DNA of 64,000 bases from an uncultured Collinsella sp. (GCA_902491395.1 CABUHO010000002.1:1-64000); one strand, 5' to 3'. Counted from the stretch's first letter, positions 50,432 to 58,649 are shown. A program made the numbers and translations. Notes: a model not told the origin generated them from the sequence alone.

Positions 50432-52189
50432 ATGGACGCCATCGTAAAGATGCTCGAAAAGCATCAACCGTTCTTTGAGAAGATCTCGAGGAACATCTAC
50501 CTCCAGGCCATTAAGGACGGATTCCTTGGGTGCATGCCCATCGTCCTGACCTCTTCGATTTTCCTGCTCATCGCCACCCTTCCTGGCGTAGTTGGCATCA
50601 CGCTGCCCCAGCCGCTCATCGACTGGTGTAATAAGCTGTACAACTTCACCATGGGCGTCATGGGCATTATGGTTGCCGGCACCACTGCCAAGAACTTCAC
50701 GGCATCCATGAACCGTCGCATGCCCGCCGGCAAGGTGCTCAACGACGGCTCCACCATGGTGGCCGCCCAGTGCAGCATGCTTTTGCTCGCCGTTACGCAG
50801 TTCACCACCAAGTTCAACGGCTCCGAGCTTTCGGTCTTCGACTGCACCAGCATGGGTACGCGCGGTCTGTTCTCGGCCTATATCGCCGCGTTCATTACCG
50901 TGTGGGTTTATAAGTTCTGTGTCTCGCGTGATCTGACCATTAAGCTGCCCAAGGAGGTCCCGGGCGCTATCGCTCAGAACTTCCGCGACATCATCCCCTT
51001 CGGCGGTGCTGTCATCATCTGCGGCATCATCGATGTGGTTGTGCGCAACCTCATGGGTGTTCCGTTCTCCGAGCTGCTCATCAAGCTGCTCTCCCCGCTC
51101 TTTACCGCTGCAGAAACCTATCCTGGCCTTATCCTTATCCAGGCGGCCACCGCGTTCTTCTGGTTCATCGGCGTCCACGGCCCCTCGATCGTCCAGCCGG
51201 GTATTGACCCCATCCGTCTTGCCAACCAGGCCGAGAACCTGCAGGTTCTTCTTGCCGGCGGTCACCCCGCCCACTCCCTCACCTTCAACATGTCGCTCGT
51301 AGGTGAGTTCGGCGGCACCGGTGCCACGTTTATCGTGCCGCTTCTGCTGATCCTCTTTATGAAGTCCAAGCAGCTCAAAGCCGTCGGTAAGGCCTCGATT
51401 GTTCCTGTTGCCTTCGCCGTCAACGAACCGCTGCTCTTTGGCGCGCCGATGATCCTTAACCCCTACATGCTCATCCCCTTTGTTGCCGCCGGTTGCGTCA
51501 ACGTGAGTGTTGCCAAGTTCTTTATCGATAACGTGGGCATGAACGGCTTCTCCTTCGTGGTGCCTTGGGCCACCCCCGCTCCCATCGGCATCTTTATCAC
51601 CACGAACTTCCAGCTCATCGCCTTGGTGTTTGTCGCAATCATCATCTTGCTGGACGCCATCATCTACCTGCCGTTCTTGAAGGCCTACGATAAGCTGCTC
51701 TGCGACCAGGAGGCCGAGCGCGCCGCCGAGCTGGGCCTCGAGTCCGATGGCGCCGCTGCCATCGCTGCCAGCGCGCCTGCACCCGCCGTCGAGACGACCG
51801 CCGCTGCCGTCGGCAGCGAGCCTGTCGCCGATCAGCCCGAGCCCGCCGCTGACGCATCCGCTAAGAAGGACGTCGATGGCCTGAAGGTCCTCGTCCTGTG
51901 CGCTGGCGCCGGCACCTCCGCCATGCTCGCCAACGCCATTAAGGAAGGCGCAGCGCAGACCGGTGAGAACATCGCTTCCTCCGCAGGTGCCTACGGTCAG
52001 CACACCGCCATCATGGACCAGTACGACGTCATCGTGCTCGCTCCGCAGGTTCGCAGCTACTACAACGACATGAAGGCCGATACCGATCGCCTGGGCATTA
52101 AGCTGCTCGCCCCACGCGGCAAGGAATACATCGACCTTACCCGCGACCCCGCCGGCGCCATCAAGTGGCTCCGCGAGAACCTCGACTAA
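50432..52189 (+). CDS. lacE: Lactose-family PTS IICB permease 3
   Basis: 585 residues, IIC then IIB as in the two other permeases; the IIB domain starts LKVLVLCAGAGTSAMLANAI with the phosphorylated Cys. IIC landmarks: SSIFLLIATLPGVVGITLPQ, GVHGPSIVQPGIDPIRLANQ and FAVNEPLLFGAPMILNPYML. AAAGGAG is five bases before the ATG. Followed after a hairpin by lacG3. Confidence 0.92.
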   Translation: MDAIVKMLEKHQPFFEKISRNIYLQAIKDGFLGCMPIVLTSSIFLLIATLPGVVGITLPQPLIDWCNKLYNFTMGVMGIMVAGTTAKNFTASMNRRMPAGKVLNDGSTMVAAQCSMLLLAVTQFTTKFNGSELSVFDCTSMGTRGLFSAYIAAFITVWVYKFCVSRDLTIKLPKEVPGAIAQNFRDIIPFGGAVIICGIIDVVVRNLMGVPFSELLIKLLSPLFTAAETYPGLILIQAATAFFWFIGVHGPSIVQPGIDPIRLANQAENLQVLLAGGHPAHSLTFNMSLVGEFGGTGATFIVPLLLILFMKSKQLKAVGKASIVPVAFAVNEPLLFGAPMILNPYMLIPFVAAGCVNVSVAKFFIDNVGMNGFSFVVPWATPAPIGIFITTNFQLIALVFVAIIILLDAIIYLPFLKAYDKLLCDQEAERAAELGLESDGAAAIAASAPAPAVETTAAAVGSEPVADQPEPAADASAKKDVDGLKVLVLCAGAGTSAMLANAIKEGAAQTGENIASSAGAYGQHTAIMDQYDVIVLAPQVRSYYNDMKADTDRLGIKLLAPRGKEYIDLTRDPAGAIKWLRENLD

Positions 52190-52204
52190 TTTCCTCCCTC
52201 TGCT

Positions 52205-52230
52205 GGTGCCCGAATCCCCGTTCGGGCACC
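52205..52230 (+). other. Intercistronic hairpin lacE3-lacG3
   Basis: GGTGCCCGAA pairs perfectly with TTCGGGCACC around TCCCCG. All three PTS/GH1 pairs have such a stem between the two genes. Confidence 0.7.
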
Positions 52231-52264
52231 TCTCCCTATTCGTATCCCACAGAAAGGACGACTC

Positions 52265-53686
52265 ATGACCAATCCCATGCAGTTCCCCGACGGCTTTGTG
52301 TTTGGCGGCGCCACCGCTGCTTACCAGGTTGAGGGCGAGACCCGCACGCACGGCAAGGGCAAAGTGCCCTGGGACGATTTCCTGGCTGCTCAGGGTCGCT
52401 TCTCCCCCGATCCCGCAAGCGATTTCTATAACAAGTACCCGGTCGATATCGACCTGTGCCAGCGCTTCGGCATCAACGGTATCCGCGTCTCCATCGCTTG
52501 GAGCCGTATCTTCCCCAACGGCACCGGCGAGATTAACCCCGAGGGCGTCGCCTTCTATCACGAGCTTTTCGCCACCTGCAACAAAGCTGGCGTTATCCCC
52601 TATGTCACGCTCGATCACTTCGATACGCCCGAGGCCTTCTACCAGAACGGCGGCGAGGGATTCCTGACGCGCACGACCATCGACGCCTTCGTCGAGTACG
52701 CCAAGTTCAGCTTTGCCGAGTTCACCGAGGTCAAGCACTGGTTTACCTTTAACGAGATTCCCGCAACCGCCGAGGGCAGCTTTATCGTCGGCAACTGGCC
52801 GCACGGCGAGAAGTATCGTCTGGACAAGGCCTTCCAGCTCATGCACAACATGATGGTGGCCCACGCCAAAGCTGTCGTCGCCTTCCATGAGGGCGGCTTT
52901 GAGGGCGAGATCGGCATTGTCCAGAACCTGGAGCCCAAGTATCCCCTCGACCCCAACAACGCCGCCGACTGCGAGGCAGCTCGCATGGCCGACGTCATCA
53001 ACAACCGTTGGGTACTCGACGCCACCTTCCGCGGCCACTATGCAGCCGACACCATGGAGGCTGCGACCAAGCTGGCCCATATCGCCGGCGGCGAGCTCGA
53101 CGTCCGCGACGAGGACATCGCCGCGCTGACCGCCGCGCTCCCCTACAACGATTGCCTGGGTGTCAACACCTACAAGTGCCAGTTCCTGCGTGCCGCCGAG
53201 GGCGAAAACGACATCAACCACAATGGCACCGGCGACAAGGGCTCCTCGCGCTGGTTCCTCAAGGGCGTGGGCGAGTCATGCGTACGCGAAGGCGTACCCA
53301 CCACCGATTGGGACTGGATCATCTATCCCGAGGGCCTCTACGACCTGCTGCTCCGCATTAAGAACGATTACCCCAACTACAAGAAGATCTACATCACCGA
53401 GAACGGCATGGGCTATAAGGACGACTTTGAGGACGGCTTTATCGACGATGCCCCTCGCATCGACTATATGCGCCAGCATCTCGCGTGGATCCTCAAGGCA
53501 ATCGACGGCGGCGTAAACGTCGACGGTTACTTTGTGTGGTCGCTGCAGGACCAGTTCTCCTGGACCAACGGCTATAACAAACGTTACGGCCTGTTCTACA
53601 TCGACTTTGAGACCCAGAAGCGCTATCCCAAGGCGAGCGCGTACTGGTACAAGAACGTCGCGGAGACCGGCCTGCTCATGGCCTAG
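52265..53686 (+). CDS. lacG: 6-phospho-beta-galactosidase (GH1), copy 3
   Basis: 473 residues, closely similar to copy 1: FVFGGATAAYQVEGETRTHG at the start, acid/base Glu in HWFTFNEIPATAEG, nucleophile in IYITENGMGYKDD and SWTNGYNKRYGLFYIDF for 6-phosphate binding. GAAAGGA precedes the ATG. Forms a pair with lacE3 under LacI-4. Confidence 0.93.
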   Translation: MTNPMQFPDGFVFGGATAAYQVEGETRTHGKGKVPWDDFLAAQGRFSPDPASDFYNKYPVDIDLCQRFGINGIRVSIAWSRIFPNGTGEINPEGVAFYHELFATCNKAGVIPYVTLDHFDTPEAFYQNGGEGFLTRTTIDAFVEYAKFSFAEFTEVKHWFTFNEIPATAEGSFIVGNWPHGEKYRLDKAFQLMHNMMVAHAKAVVAFHEGGFEGEIGIVQNLEPKYPLDPNNAADCEAARMADVINNRWVLDATFRGHYAADTMEAATKLAHIAGGELDVRDEDIAALTAALPYNDCLGVNTYKCQFLRAAEGENDINHNGTGDKGSSRWFLKGVGESCVREGVPTTDWDWIIYPEGLYDLLLRIKNDYPNYKKIYITENGMGYKDDFEDGFIDDAPRIDYMRQHLAWILKAIDGGVNVDGYFVWSLQDQFSWTNGYNKRYGLFYIDFETQKRYPKASAYWYKNVAETGLLMA

Positions 53687-53708
53687 TTTCCGCCGCATGC
53701 CCCCTGTC

Positions 53709-53752
53709 GGCCGCATGTGAATCCCTTCACGGGTTCGCATGCGGCCTTTTTG
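53709..53752 (+). terminator. Terminator of lacE3-lacG3
   Basis: GGCCGCATG pairs with CATGCGGCC, inner GAA/TTC pairing, then TTTTTG. Confidence 0.9.
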
Positions 53753-53775
53753 TTTTGACTCGGCCCGAGCAGGCC

Positions 53776-53880
53776 GTTTGTCTCGATCTGCAACATCTAA
53801 CCGAGTTTTTGGCTCCCAGCTGTTACAAATCGAGACAAACAGGACGTCCGGTCAGAAAATCTCAATCTGTAACATCTAAG
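53776..53880. repeat. TGTAACA palindrome family, locus D (one copy plus a half)
   Basis: The full copy at 53776-53840 has TGTCTCGATCTGCAACATCT facing GCTGTTACAAATCGAGACAA. A half copy (AATCTCAATCTGTAACATCT) ends directly at the stop codon of the next gene, as if cut there. Convergent gene ends again. Confidence 0.8.
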
Positions 53881-54645
53881 CTAGCAGATGACCTGCGTGT
53901 GCTCCTCGATGGCGGCACGATCCTCGGTGGTAATACCCGGCTCGCACACCACGGCGTCCAAATTGTCCAGGCGGCAGAAGGTATAGAAGTCGCGCTTGCC
54001 GATCTTGCTGGAGTCGGCAATCAGATAGCGCGAGTCTGCCTTGCTAAAAGCGAGCTGCTGGATACGGCCCTCATCCATATTGGACGTAGACACGTCGCCA
54101 TCCAGAATGCCGTTGGCGCCGATAAACGCCGCATCGATGCCCAGCGCGCGCAGGGTATCCTCAGCCGTTGGTCCCACAAAAGCGGCGGTGCGGCGACGGT
54201 ACATGCCGCCCACGAGGCACAGGTCGCAGTCCTCGCGCGCCTCGAGCAGGTTAAACACCGAAAGCGAATTGGTCACGATACGCAGGCGAAACGCCGGCAG
54301 CATCGACGCCATCTGTTCAACCGTGGTGCCCGTACCCAAAAAGATAGTCGAGCCCTCCTCGATGAGCTCCACAGCACAGCGCGCAATCTGCAGTTTTTCC
54401 TCGGCATGCTTGGTGCGCTTTTCGCTGTGCGAATACTCATGGCGCAACATAGCGTGGGGACGACCCTGCGCACTGCGGGCGCCGCCGTGCACACGCTCGA
54501 TCTCACCCAGACTCGCAAGTTCTTCGAGGTCGCGGCGAATCGTCATGTCCGAAACGCCCAGCGCATCCGAAATCTCCTTAACCGAGACCGTGCCCTGCTC
54601 TTCGAGCAGCTGACGAACCTTATCCTGTCGCTCTGCCTTAATCAC
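53881..54645 (-). CDS. DeoR-family regulator, LacR-like
   Basis: 254 residues. Helix-turn-helix VKEISDALGVSDMTIRRDLE with the family end RVHGGAR, then a sensor domain with STIFLGTGTTVEQMASML and LCLVGGMYRRRTAAFVGP. Such LacR/GatR-type repressors respond to tagatose-6-phosphate or related sugar phosphates. The start is GTG with GAGGATT upstream. A site just before it (54677-54696) matches sites at lacA and lacF, which suggests that this is the LacR of the region and that it controls itself. Divergent from galM. Confidence 0.87.
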   Translation of the reverse strand: MIKAERQDKVRQLLEEQGTVSVKEISDALGVSDMTIRRDLEELASLGEIERVHGGARSAQGRPHAMLRHEYSHSEKRTKHAEEKLQIARCAVELIEEGSTIFLGTGTTVEQMASMLPAFRLRIVTNSLSVFNLLEAREDCDLCLVGGMYRRRTAAFVGPTAEDTLRALGIDAAFIGANGILDGDVSTSNMDEGRIQQLAFSKADSRYLIADSSKIGKRDFYTFCRLDNLDAVVCEPGITTEDRAAIEEHTQVIC

Positions 54646-54851
54646 GATGAATCCTCGCCGTTCTTTGCGCGCATATCATTCAAACAGTAACGAACAAATT
54701 GTATCAGACTCGTACGCGTCAAAAATGAACGCCCACACAGCTCCAATCATCACTTTTTTGAGAAAAATACCCCCTGCTTTAGTGGGGTGTAGTGATAATC
54801 TTGCCTGTTCGCGCTACAGTTTGTCCGGAATACCTCGATGTTAGGAACTAA
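54646..54851. promoter_or_regulatory. Divergent promoter region, lacR-like gene / galM
   Basis: Candidate LacR site CATTCAAACAGTAACGAACA at 54677-54696. A small hairpin CCCC-TGCTTTAGT-GGGG lies near 54768-54786. Confidence 0.55.
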
Positions 54852-55904
54852 ATGATCACTTCCGAGCTTTTCGGCACCGCGCCGTGCGGTACCCCCGTTC
54901 ATCGTTACACCCTCAACGGGCCCGAGATCTGCGTTCGCATTATGGACTATGGCGCCACCGTGCTGGGTATTGATGTACCCGACATTCCCGGCAACGTGCG
55001 CGATGTGGTGTTGGGCTTCGATAAGCTCGAGGATTACTTTGACAACCCCGCCTGCTTTGGCGCGACCATCGGCCCCGTGGCCAACCGCACCGCGGGTGCC
55101 ACGATCACCATCGCCGGCACGGACTGGCATATGCCGGCCAACGAAGGCGTCAACAACCTGCACAGCGATCTTGAGCATGGTCTGCACAAGCGCGTATGGG
55201 ATGTTGAACTCGACGAGGTCCACAATGCCGTGCGCATGACCACCTCGCTTGAGGATGGCGAGCTGGGTCTCCCCGGTAACCGCACCTTTACGGCCGTGTT
55301 TACCGTGACGCGCACCGGCGCCTTTCGTATCGAGTATGGCTGCGAGAGCGACTGCGCCACGTACGTGTCCATGACCAACCACACGTACTTTAACCTTGCC
55401 GGCCATAACGCCGGAATGGACTGCGAGCACTTCTTTGTTGCTAATGCTGCTCACTACCTGCCCATTAACGAGCAGAACATCCCCACCGGCGAGATCGCTC
55501 CGGTCGAGGGCACGCCGTTTGACTTTCGCGAGCTGCGCCCCGTCGCGCCTGGCATGGAGGCCGACGATCCGCAGATTAAGCAGGCCCGTGGCTACGATCA
55601 CTGTCTGTGCATCGATGGCTATCAGTACGGCCGTAATCTGCGCCGCGCGATGCACGTCGAGGAGATGTGGACCGGCCGTGAGCTGGACTACTACACCACC
55701 GCCCCGGGCGTGCAGCTCTACACCGGCAACTGGCTGGGCGACGAGCACGCCAAGGACGATGCCAACTATGGCTGGGGCGCCGGCTTTGCCCTCGAGGCCG
55801 AGATGTACCCCGACACGCCGCACCAGCCGCTATTCCCGCAGGGCATTGTGGGCCCGGGTCACCCCTACAGCAATGTGATCGAATATCACTTTATGAGGCA
55901 CTAA
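54852..55904 (+). CDS. galM: Aldose 1-epimerase (galactose mutarotase)
   Basis: Interconverts alpha- and beta-galactose before galactokinase. 350 residues: PVHRYTLNGPEICVRIMDYG at the start, FGATIGPVANRTAGATITI, the first active His in GVNNLHSDLEHG, second His in TNHTYFNLAG, and the Glu near FALEAEMYPDTPHQPLFP. TTAGGAA is six bases before the ATG. Divergent from the LacR-like gene and thus probably part of that regulon. Confidence 0.93.
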   Translation: MITSELFGTAPCGTPVHRYTLNGPEICVRIMDYGATVLGIDVPDIPGNVRDVVLGFDKLEDYFDNPACFGATIGPVANRTAGATITIAGTDWHMPANEGVNNLHSDLEHGLHKRVWDVELDEVHNAVRMTTSLEDGELGLPGNRTFTAVFTVTRTGAFRIEYGCESDCATYVSMTNHTYFNLAGHNAGMDCEHFFVANAAHYLPINEQNIPTGEIAPVEGTPFDFRELRPVAPGMEADDPQIKQARGYDHCLCIDGYQYGRNLRRAMHVEEMWTGRELDYYTTAPGVQLYTGNWLGDEHAKDDANYGWGAGFALEAEMYPDTPHQPLFPQGIVGPGHPYSNVIEYHFMRH

Positions 55905-55932
55905 GCCCATAACACAACATATCGCACAGCAG

Positions 55933-55966
55933 CGCCCGCCGGCACCACCGCCGACGGGCGTTTTTT
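55933..55966 (+). terminator. Terminator of galM
   Basis: CGCCCG pairs with CGGGCG, then TTTTTT; the stem and loop resemble the galT terminator. Confidence 0.88.
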
Positions 55967-56010
55967 CATCTTTTGGGCTCATTTTCGCTGTGACTGTATG
56001 GGTGACATAT

Positions 56011-56165
56011 CAAAACTATGTCCATTTACTACGTTTAGCCCGGGATGCTCGACCATGCACCAGTTTTTGTTTAATTCGCGAGCCGTCTACCTGCGGTTTT
56101 GTTTTTCTCAAATTCGACATGCTCGGCGATAGCCGATCAAACGTAGTAAATGGGCATAGTTTTTG
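56011..56165. mobile_element. 155-bp MITE-like element with 26-bp inverted termini
   Basis: The left end 56011-56036 begins CAAAACTATGTCCATTTACT; the right end 56139-56165 is its reverse complement with one substitution and one extra base. It contains no gene and is AT-richer than its surroundings. The 55905-56229 gap otherwise holds only the galM terminator. Confidence 0.65.
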
Positions 56166-56229
56166 ACAGGCGACATCGCACGCGTCCCTCGCAAGGGCAA
56201 AATGATCCGTTTTCCTCCGTCCCCAAGGA

Positions 56230-56712
56230 TCAGTTGAACAGATTGCCGATGGGATCGGGGGCGGAACTGGGGAGGTAGCGGATTTCTAGCTCTATGCCGA
56301 GCTCTTGCAGCTCTTTGAAGGCGGCGATATCTGCGTCGTCTACGGCGACTGCGGGCGTTATGGGGTGCTTGCCCTCCCCTGTCCGCATGTGACCTATGCT
56401 GATCTTGGTAATGGGCACACCGCCCTTAACCAGCGCGAGCGCATCGGCGGGTGAGGCCACCATAATCAGGATCCATTGACGCGGCGTTGCGGTATGAATG
56501 ATGTCGATGGTCCTTTGCACCGAAAAAAACCGTGTCCAAACGCCTTCTGGCGCCGCCACCCTCATGGGTGCCCATTGGCGCGAATCCGCCGCAATCTCGT
56601 CGTTGACGATTAAGACAAGGTTGGAACCCACGGCTTCGTTCCACAACTCAACGTCTTGCCCGTAAATGAAACGGTCGTCGATGCGTGTGAGAAGAATCTT
56701 GGGTTGTGCCAT
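56230..56712 (-). CDS. Mannose-family PTS IIB-like protein lacking the active histidine
   Basis: 160 residues, the full length of AgaB/LevE/ManX-type IIB domains, with NLVLIVNDEIAADSRQWAPM and KISIGHMRTGEGKHPITPAV. In active members the N-terminal loop reads RxDxRLIHGQ and the His is phosphorylated; here it reads RIDDRFIYGQDVELW, with Tyr (codon TAC) in place of His. No IIA, IIC or IID gene of this family is adjacent. The protein is otherwise intact, so it may be a regulatory or sensing relative rather than a decaying gene. Weak GGGGCAG before the ATG. Confidence 0.85.
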   Translation of the reverse strand: MAQPKILLTRIDDRFIYGQDVELWNEAVGSNLVLIVNDEIAADSRQWAPMRVAAPEGVWTRFFSVQRTIDIIHTATPRQWILIMVASPADALALVKGGVPITKISIGHMRTGEGKHPITPAVAVDDADIAAFKELQELGIELEIRYLPSSAPDPIGNLFN

Positions 56713-56869
56713 CGCTGCCCCATTCTCTTTGAGACCCGTAAGAGCAAGACATCACGTCTCCAATATTAGTGCATTTAAAGTGAGAAAAGCCGTCAGAACC
56801 CTTGCGCGGATGTGCGATGTCCCGTATCATAGACAGCCGTTGACGCCTCAGCTGCGTCACCACATGGCC

Positions 56870-56945
56870 GCCAGCGTAGCTCAGTTGGTAGAGCACCGCT
56901 CTCGTAAAGCGGGGGTCACCGGTTCGAGCCCGGTCGCTGGCTCCA
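56870..56945 (+). tRNA. tRNA-Thr (anticodon CGT)
   Basis: Full cloverleaf: acceptor GCCAGCG/CGCTGGC, anticodon stem CCGCT/AGCGG with loop CTCGTAA (anticodon CGT at 56903-56905), T-arm CCGG-TTCGAGC-CCGG and an encoded CCA end. Reads threonine codon ACG. Confidence 0.97.
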
Positions 56946-56956
56946 TTGCACAAGAT

Positions 56957-56979
56957 AGCCGCCTTCGGGCGGCTTTTTT
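56957..56979 (+). terminator. Terminator of tRNA-Thr
   Basis: AGCCGCC-TTCG-GGCGGCT followed by TTTTT. Confidence 0.95.
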
Positions 56980-57047
56980 GTTGTCGATTATGAGTGCGCG
57001 CGCTGATCCGATCGCTACACCGCAAGGCACCCCCTACTCAACAATAA

Positions 57048-57096
57048 AGCCCCGCCAACCGCGGCCTCCCAAGCGGAAACCACAATCGACGGGGCT
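57048..57096 (-). terminator. Terminator of the lipoprotein gene
   Basis: AGCCCCG (57048-57054) faces CGGGGCT (57090-57096), with T-rich sequence on the minus strand side. Confidence 0.6.
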
Positions 57097-57148
57097 CAAG
57101 CGCGACCCCTCGCGAGGATTACGACAGCTTTTATACTATGAGCAGGGA

Positions 57149-57724
57149 TTAAAGAGTGCTCAAATCAATTGTCTGCGGATTGGTCAAGCCGTAGAAAGGA
57201 TTTTCATCACCAGAGGATGTGGTTTGGCCGCCAGCTTCACATTCAACCGGCGTCGTTTCGTCAATCAGCTCGTAAGCAAGCCAACCCTCAAGCACGGCAC
57301 CTGGTTGTATTTGGCGCGGTTCAGGAAGATCAAGGCCTTCCACAAGCACGCCCGAACTAAGTCCCTTTCCATCTTGGAATGCTAGAATTTCATTACCTGC
57401 AAAATGTGCATCTTGCAGATCGTCCGACACATTTTTAGCAGTTACATTCAAAATCAAAAGCGACTTACTGTGATCAAGCTGCTCTACTCCGCGCTGCGCC
57501 CCCGTGATGGTGTACTCAATACCCGATGCTGGGATATCGCCGTCCCCGCCGCTGCCATCTTTCTCTTTTCCGGCAGTGTCTGCCTGAGCAGCAGCATAGC
57601 CCGCAGCGTAACCATCATCATAGCTCCCCTTTCCGGAGCAAGCGGTAAGGCAAGCAGAACCAGCTGTGAGCCCCAACGCCAAGAAAGCGCGCCTAGGAAT
57701 TAAAGCGGTTGTGCTGAGTCCCAT
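57149..57724 (-). CDS. Exported lipoprotein, DUF5067-like
   Basis: 191 residues. A twin-arginine-like start (PRRAFLALGLTAGSACLTAC) ends in a lipobox LTAC|SG, so the mature protein should be anchored by a lipidated Cys on the outer face of the membrane. After a Gly/Asp/Lys-rich spacer comes a beta-rich domain (YTITGAQRGVEQLDHSKSLL, then LNVTAKNVSDDLQDAHF and AVLEGWLAYELID) typical of DUF5067/immunoglobulin-like lipoproteins of gut Gram-positives. Function unknown. GGGAG precedes the ATG. Single gene, AT-richer than the sugar genes. Confidence 0.75.
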   Translation of the reverse strand: MGLSTTALIPRRAFLALGLTAGSACLTACSGKGSYDDGYAAGYAAAQADTAGKEKDGSGGDGDIPASGIEYTITGAQRGVEQLDHSKSLLILNVTAKNVSDDLQDAHFAGNEILAFQDGKGLSSGVLVEGLDLPEPRQIQPGAVLEGWLAYELIDETTPVECEAGGQTTSSGDENPFYGLTNPQTIDLSTL

Positions 57725-57865
57725 AAAGAGCTCCCATCAATTAGCTATTTCTCGTATCCACAGCTATTTTAATTATTCTTCAATCCATTTAGCATCAATT
57801 GTGTCTCAATAACTGCGTCGTTCAGCCTAATTTGGCCGCTCCAAAGAATCCAGCTCATACAACAA

Positions 57866-57941
57866 ACCCCGCCAAACGTGATTTCCCTTAGGGAAACACG
57901 CTTGGCGGGGTCGTAGCGTGATTACCCTAGGGGAATCACGC
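57866..57941 (-). terminator. Double hairpin downstream of the YhcH-family gene
   Basis: ACCCCGCCAA (57866-57875) pairs with TTGGCGGGGT (57902-57911), with CGTG/CACG and TTTCCC/GGGAAA inside; a second stem, GCGTGATTACCCT facing AGGGGAATCACGC, is at 57916-57941. The two share the CGTGATT(T/A)CCCT core. Confidence 0.75.
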
Positions 57942-57972
57942 CAGCACACGAACAGCTCAGCCGAGCAGCGCG

Positions 57973-58446
57973 CTACTCCTCCCAGTAGGCGTCGGCAAGC
58001 AGCTTAAAGCAGATCTTCTTGACCGGCTGTGCGCCATCGCCCGGGAACTCGAGCGTGGGCATGTGAGGCTCGCCGGCAACGAACAGCGCGAACTTGTCGT
58101 CGGCAAGATCGCCGGCGATCGAAGCGTCGGAATCGACCAGATCGTAGTCGTCCTTCTCGTCAAACTCCTGGACCAGCGTCAGGCTGCCCGTAGCGACTTT
58201 AAAGGCCTCGCGACCCTCAACATCGATCTGCAGGTCGTGATAGCGCTGATGCGTCTCATAGTGAGCATCGGCCTCGGGACGCGTCGTGGGAGCCATGACG
58301 TTCGCAAAGACCTTGTCGCCCAGAATCGGATGGCTGCCGACCTCGAGCTCCGCCGGATCGTTCTCCTCGAGCCAATCGATCAGCACATCGAGGCCCTTGA
58401 GCATGCCGCGGTATTCCTCGATATCGCCCAGTGCACCGTAAATCAT
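57973..58446 (-). CDS. YhcH/YjgK/YiaL-family protein
   Basis: 157 residues of the cupin-fold YhcH family (EbgC/TabA relatives), with GSHPILGDKVFANVMAPTTR and the metal-binding ETHQRYHDLQIDVEG segment (His, Glu), then FALFVAGEPHMPTLEFPG and a Lys-rich end KKICFKLL. Members act on sugar anomers or in sialic acid and other sugar pathways, often without a proven reaction. GAGAGGGG precedes the ATG. It follows lacX2-lacC2 and a nagA remnant on the same strand and is probably co-transcribed. Confidence 0.87.
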   Translation of the reverse strand: MIYGALGDIEEYRGMLKGLDVLIDWLEENDPAELEVGSHPILGDKVFANVMAPTTRPEADAHYETHQRYHDLQIDVEGREAFKVATGSLTLVQEFDEKDDYDLVDSDASIAGDLADDKFALFVAGEPHMPTLEFPGDGAQPVKKICFKLLADAYWEE

Positions 58447-58478
58447 CTAAATCCCCTCTCGGATCGTCTCTTTGGCAG

Positions 58479-58649
58479 CTACTCGATAAACGCGTTACCG
58501 ACGCTGTTGCCGCCCACATACGTCTCGACCAGGGTAAGGTCGGGATTGAACACGACAAAGTCGGCGTCGCGCCCCGGCATAATGCTACCGCACTTGTCGT
58601 CCACACGGACCAACAGGTAGCAAGCAATACCGAGGCGCAATCCAAACTC
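58479..58649 (-). pseudogene. Remnant of nagA (C-terminal part only)
   Basis: The frame that continues past the lacC2 stop codon codes for 56 residues; the last 43 (VRVDDKCGSIMPGRDADFVV, then TLVETYVGGNSVGNAFIE) match the C-terminus of the intact NagA at 61342 almost residue for residue. No start or N-terminal part exists. It is directly behind lacC2 and in the same frame. It looks like the leftover of a second nagA lost by deletion or of a recombination between the two regions. Confidence 0.85.

Noticed and set aside
50342..53221. A 959-codon open frame on the minus strand
   Set aside because: It runs antisense to lacE3 and lacG3, which have clear family motifs and ribosome sites. Long antisense open frames are expected in GC-rich genes with strong third-position bias.
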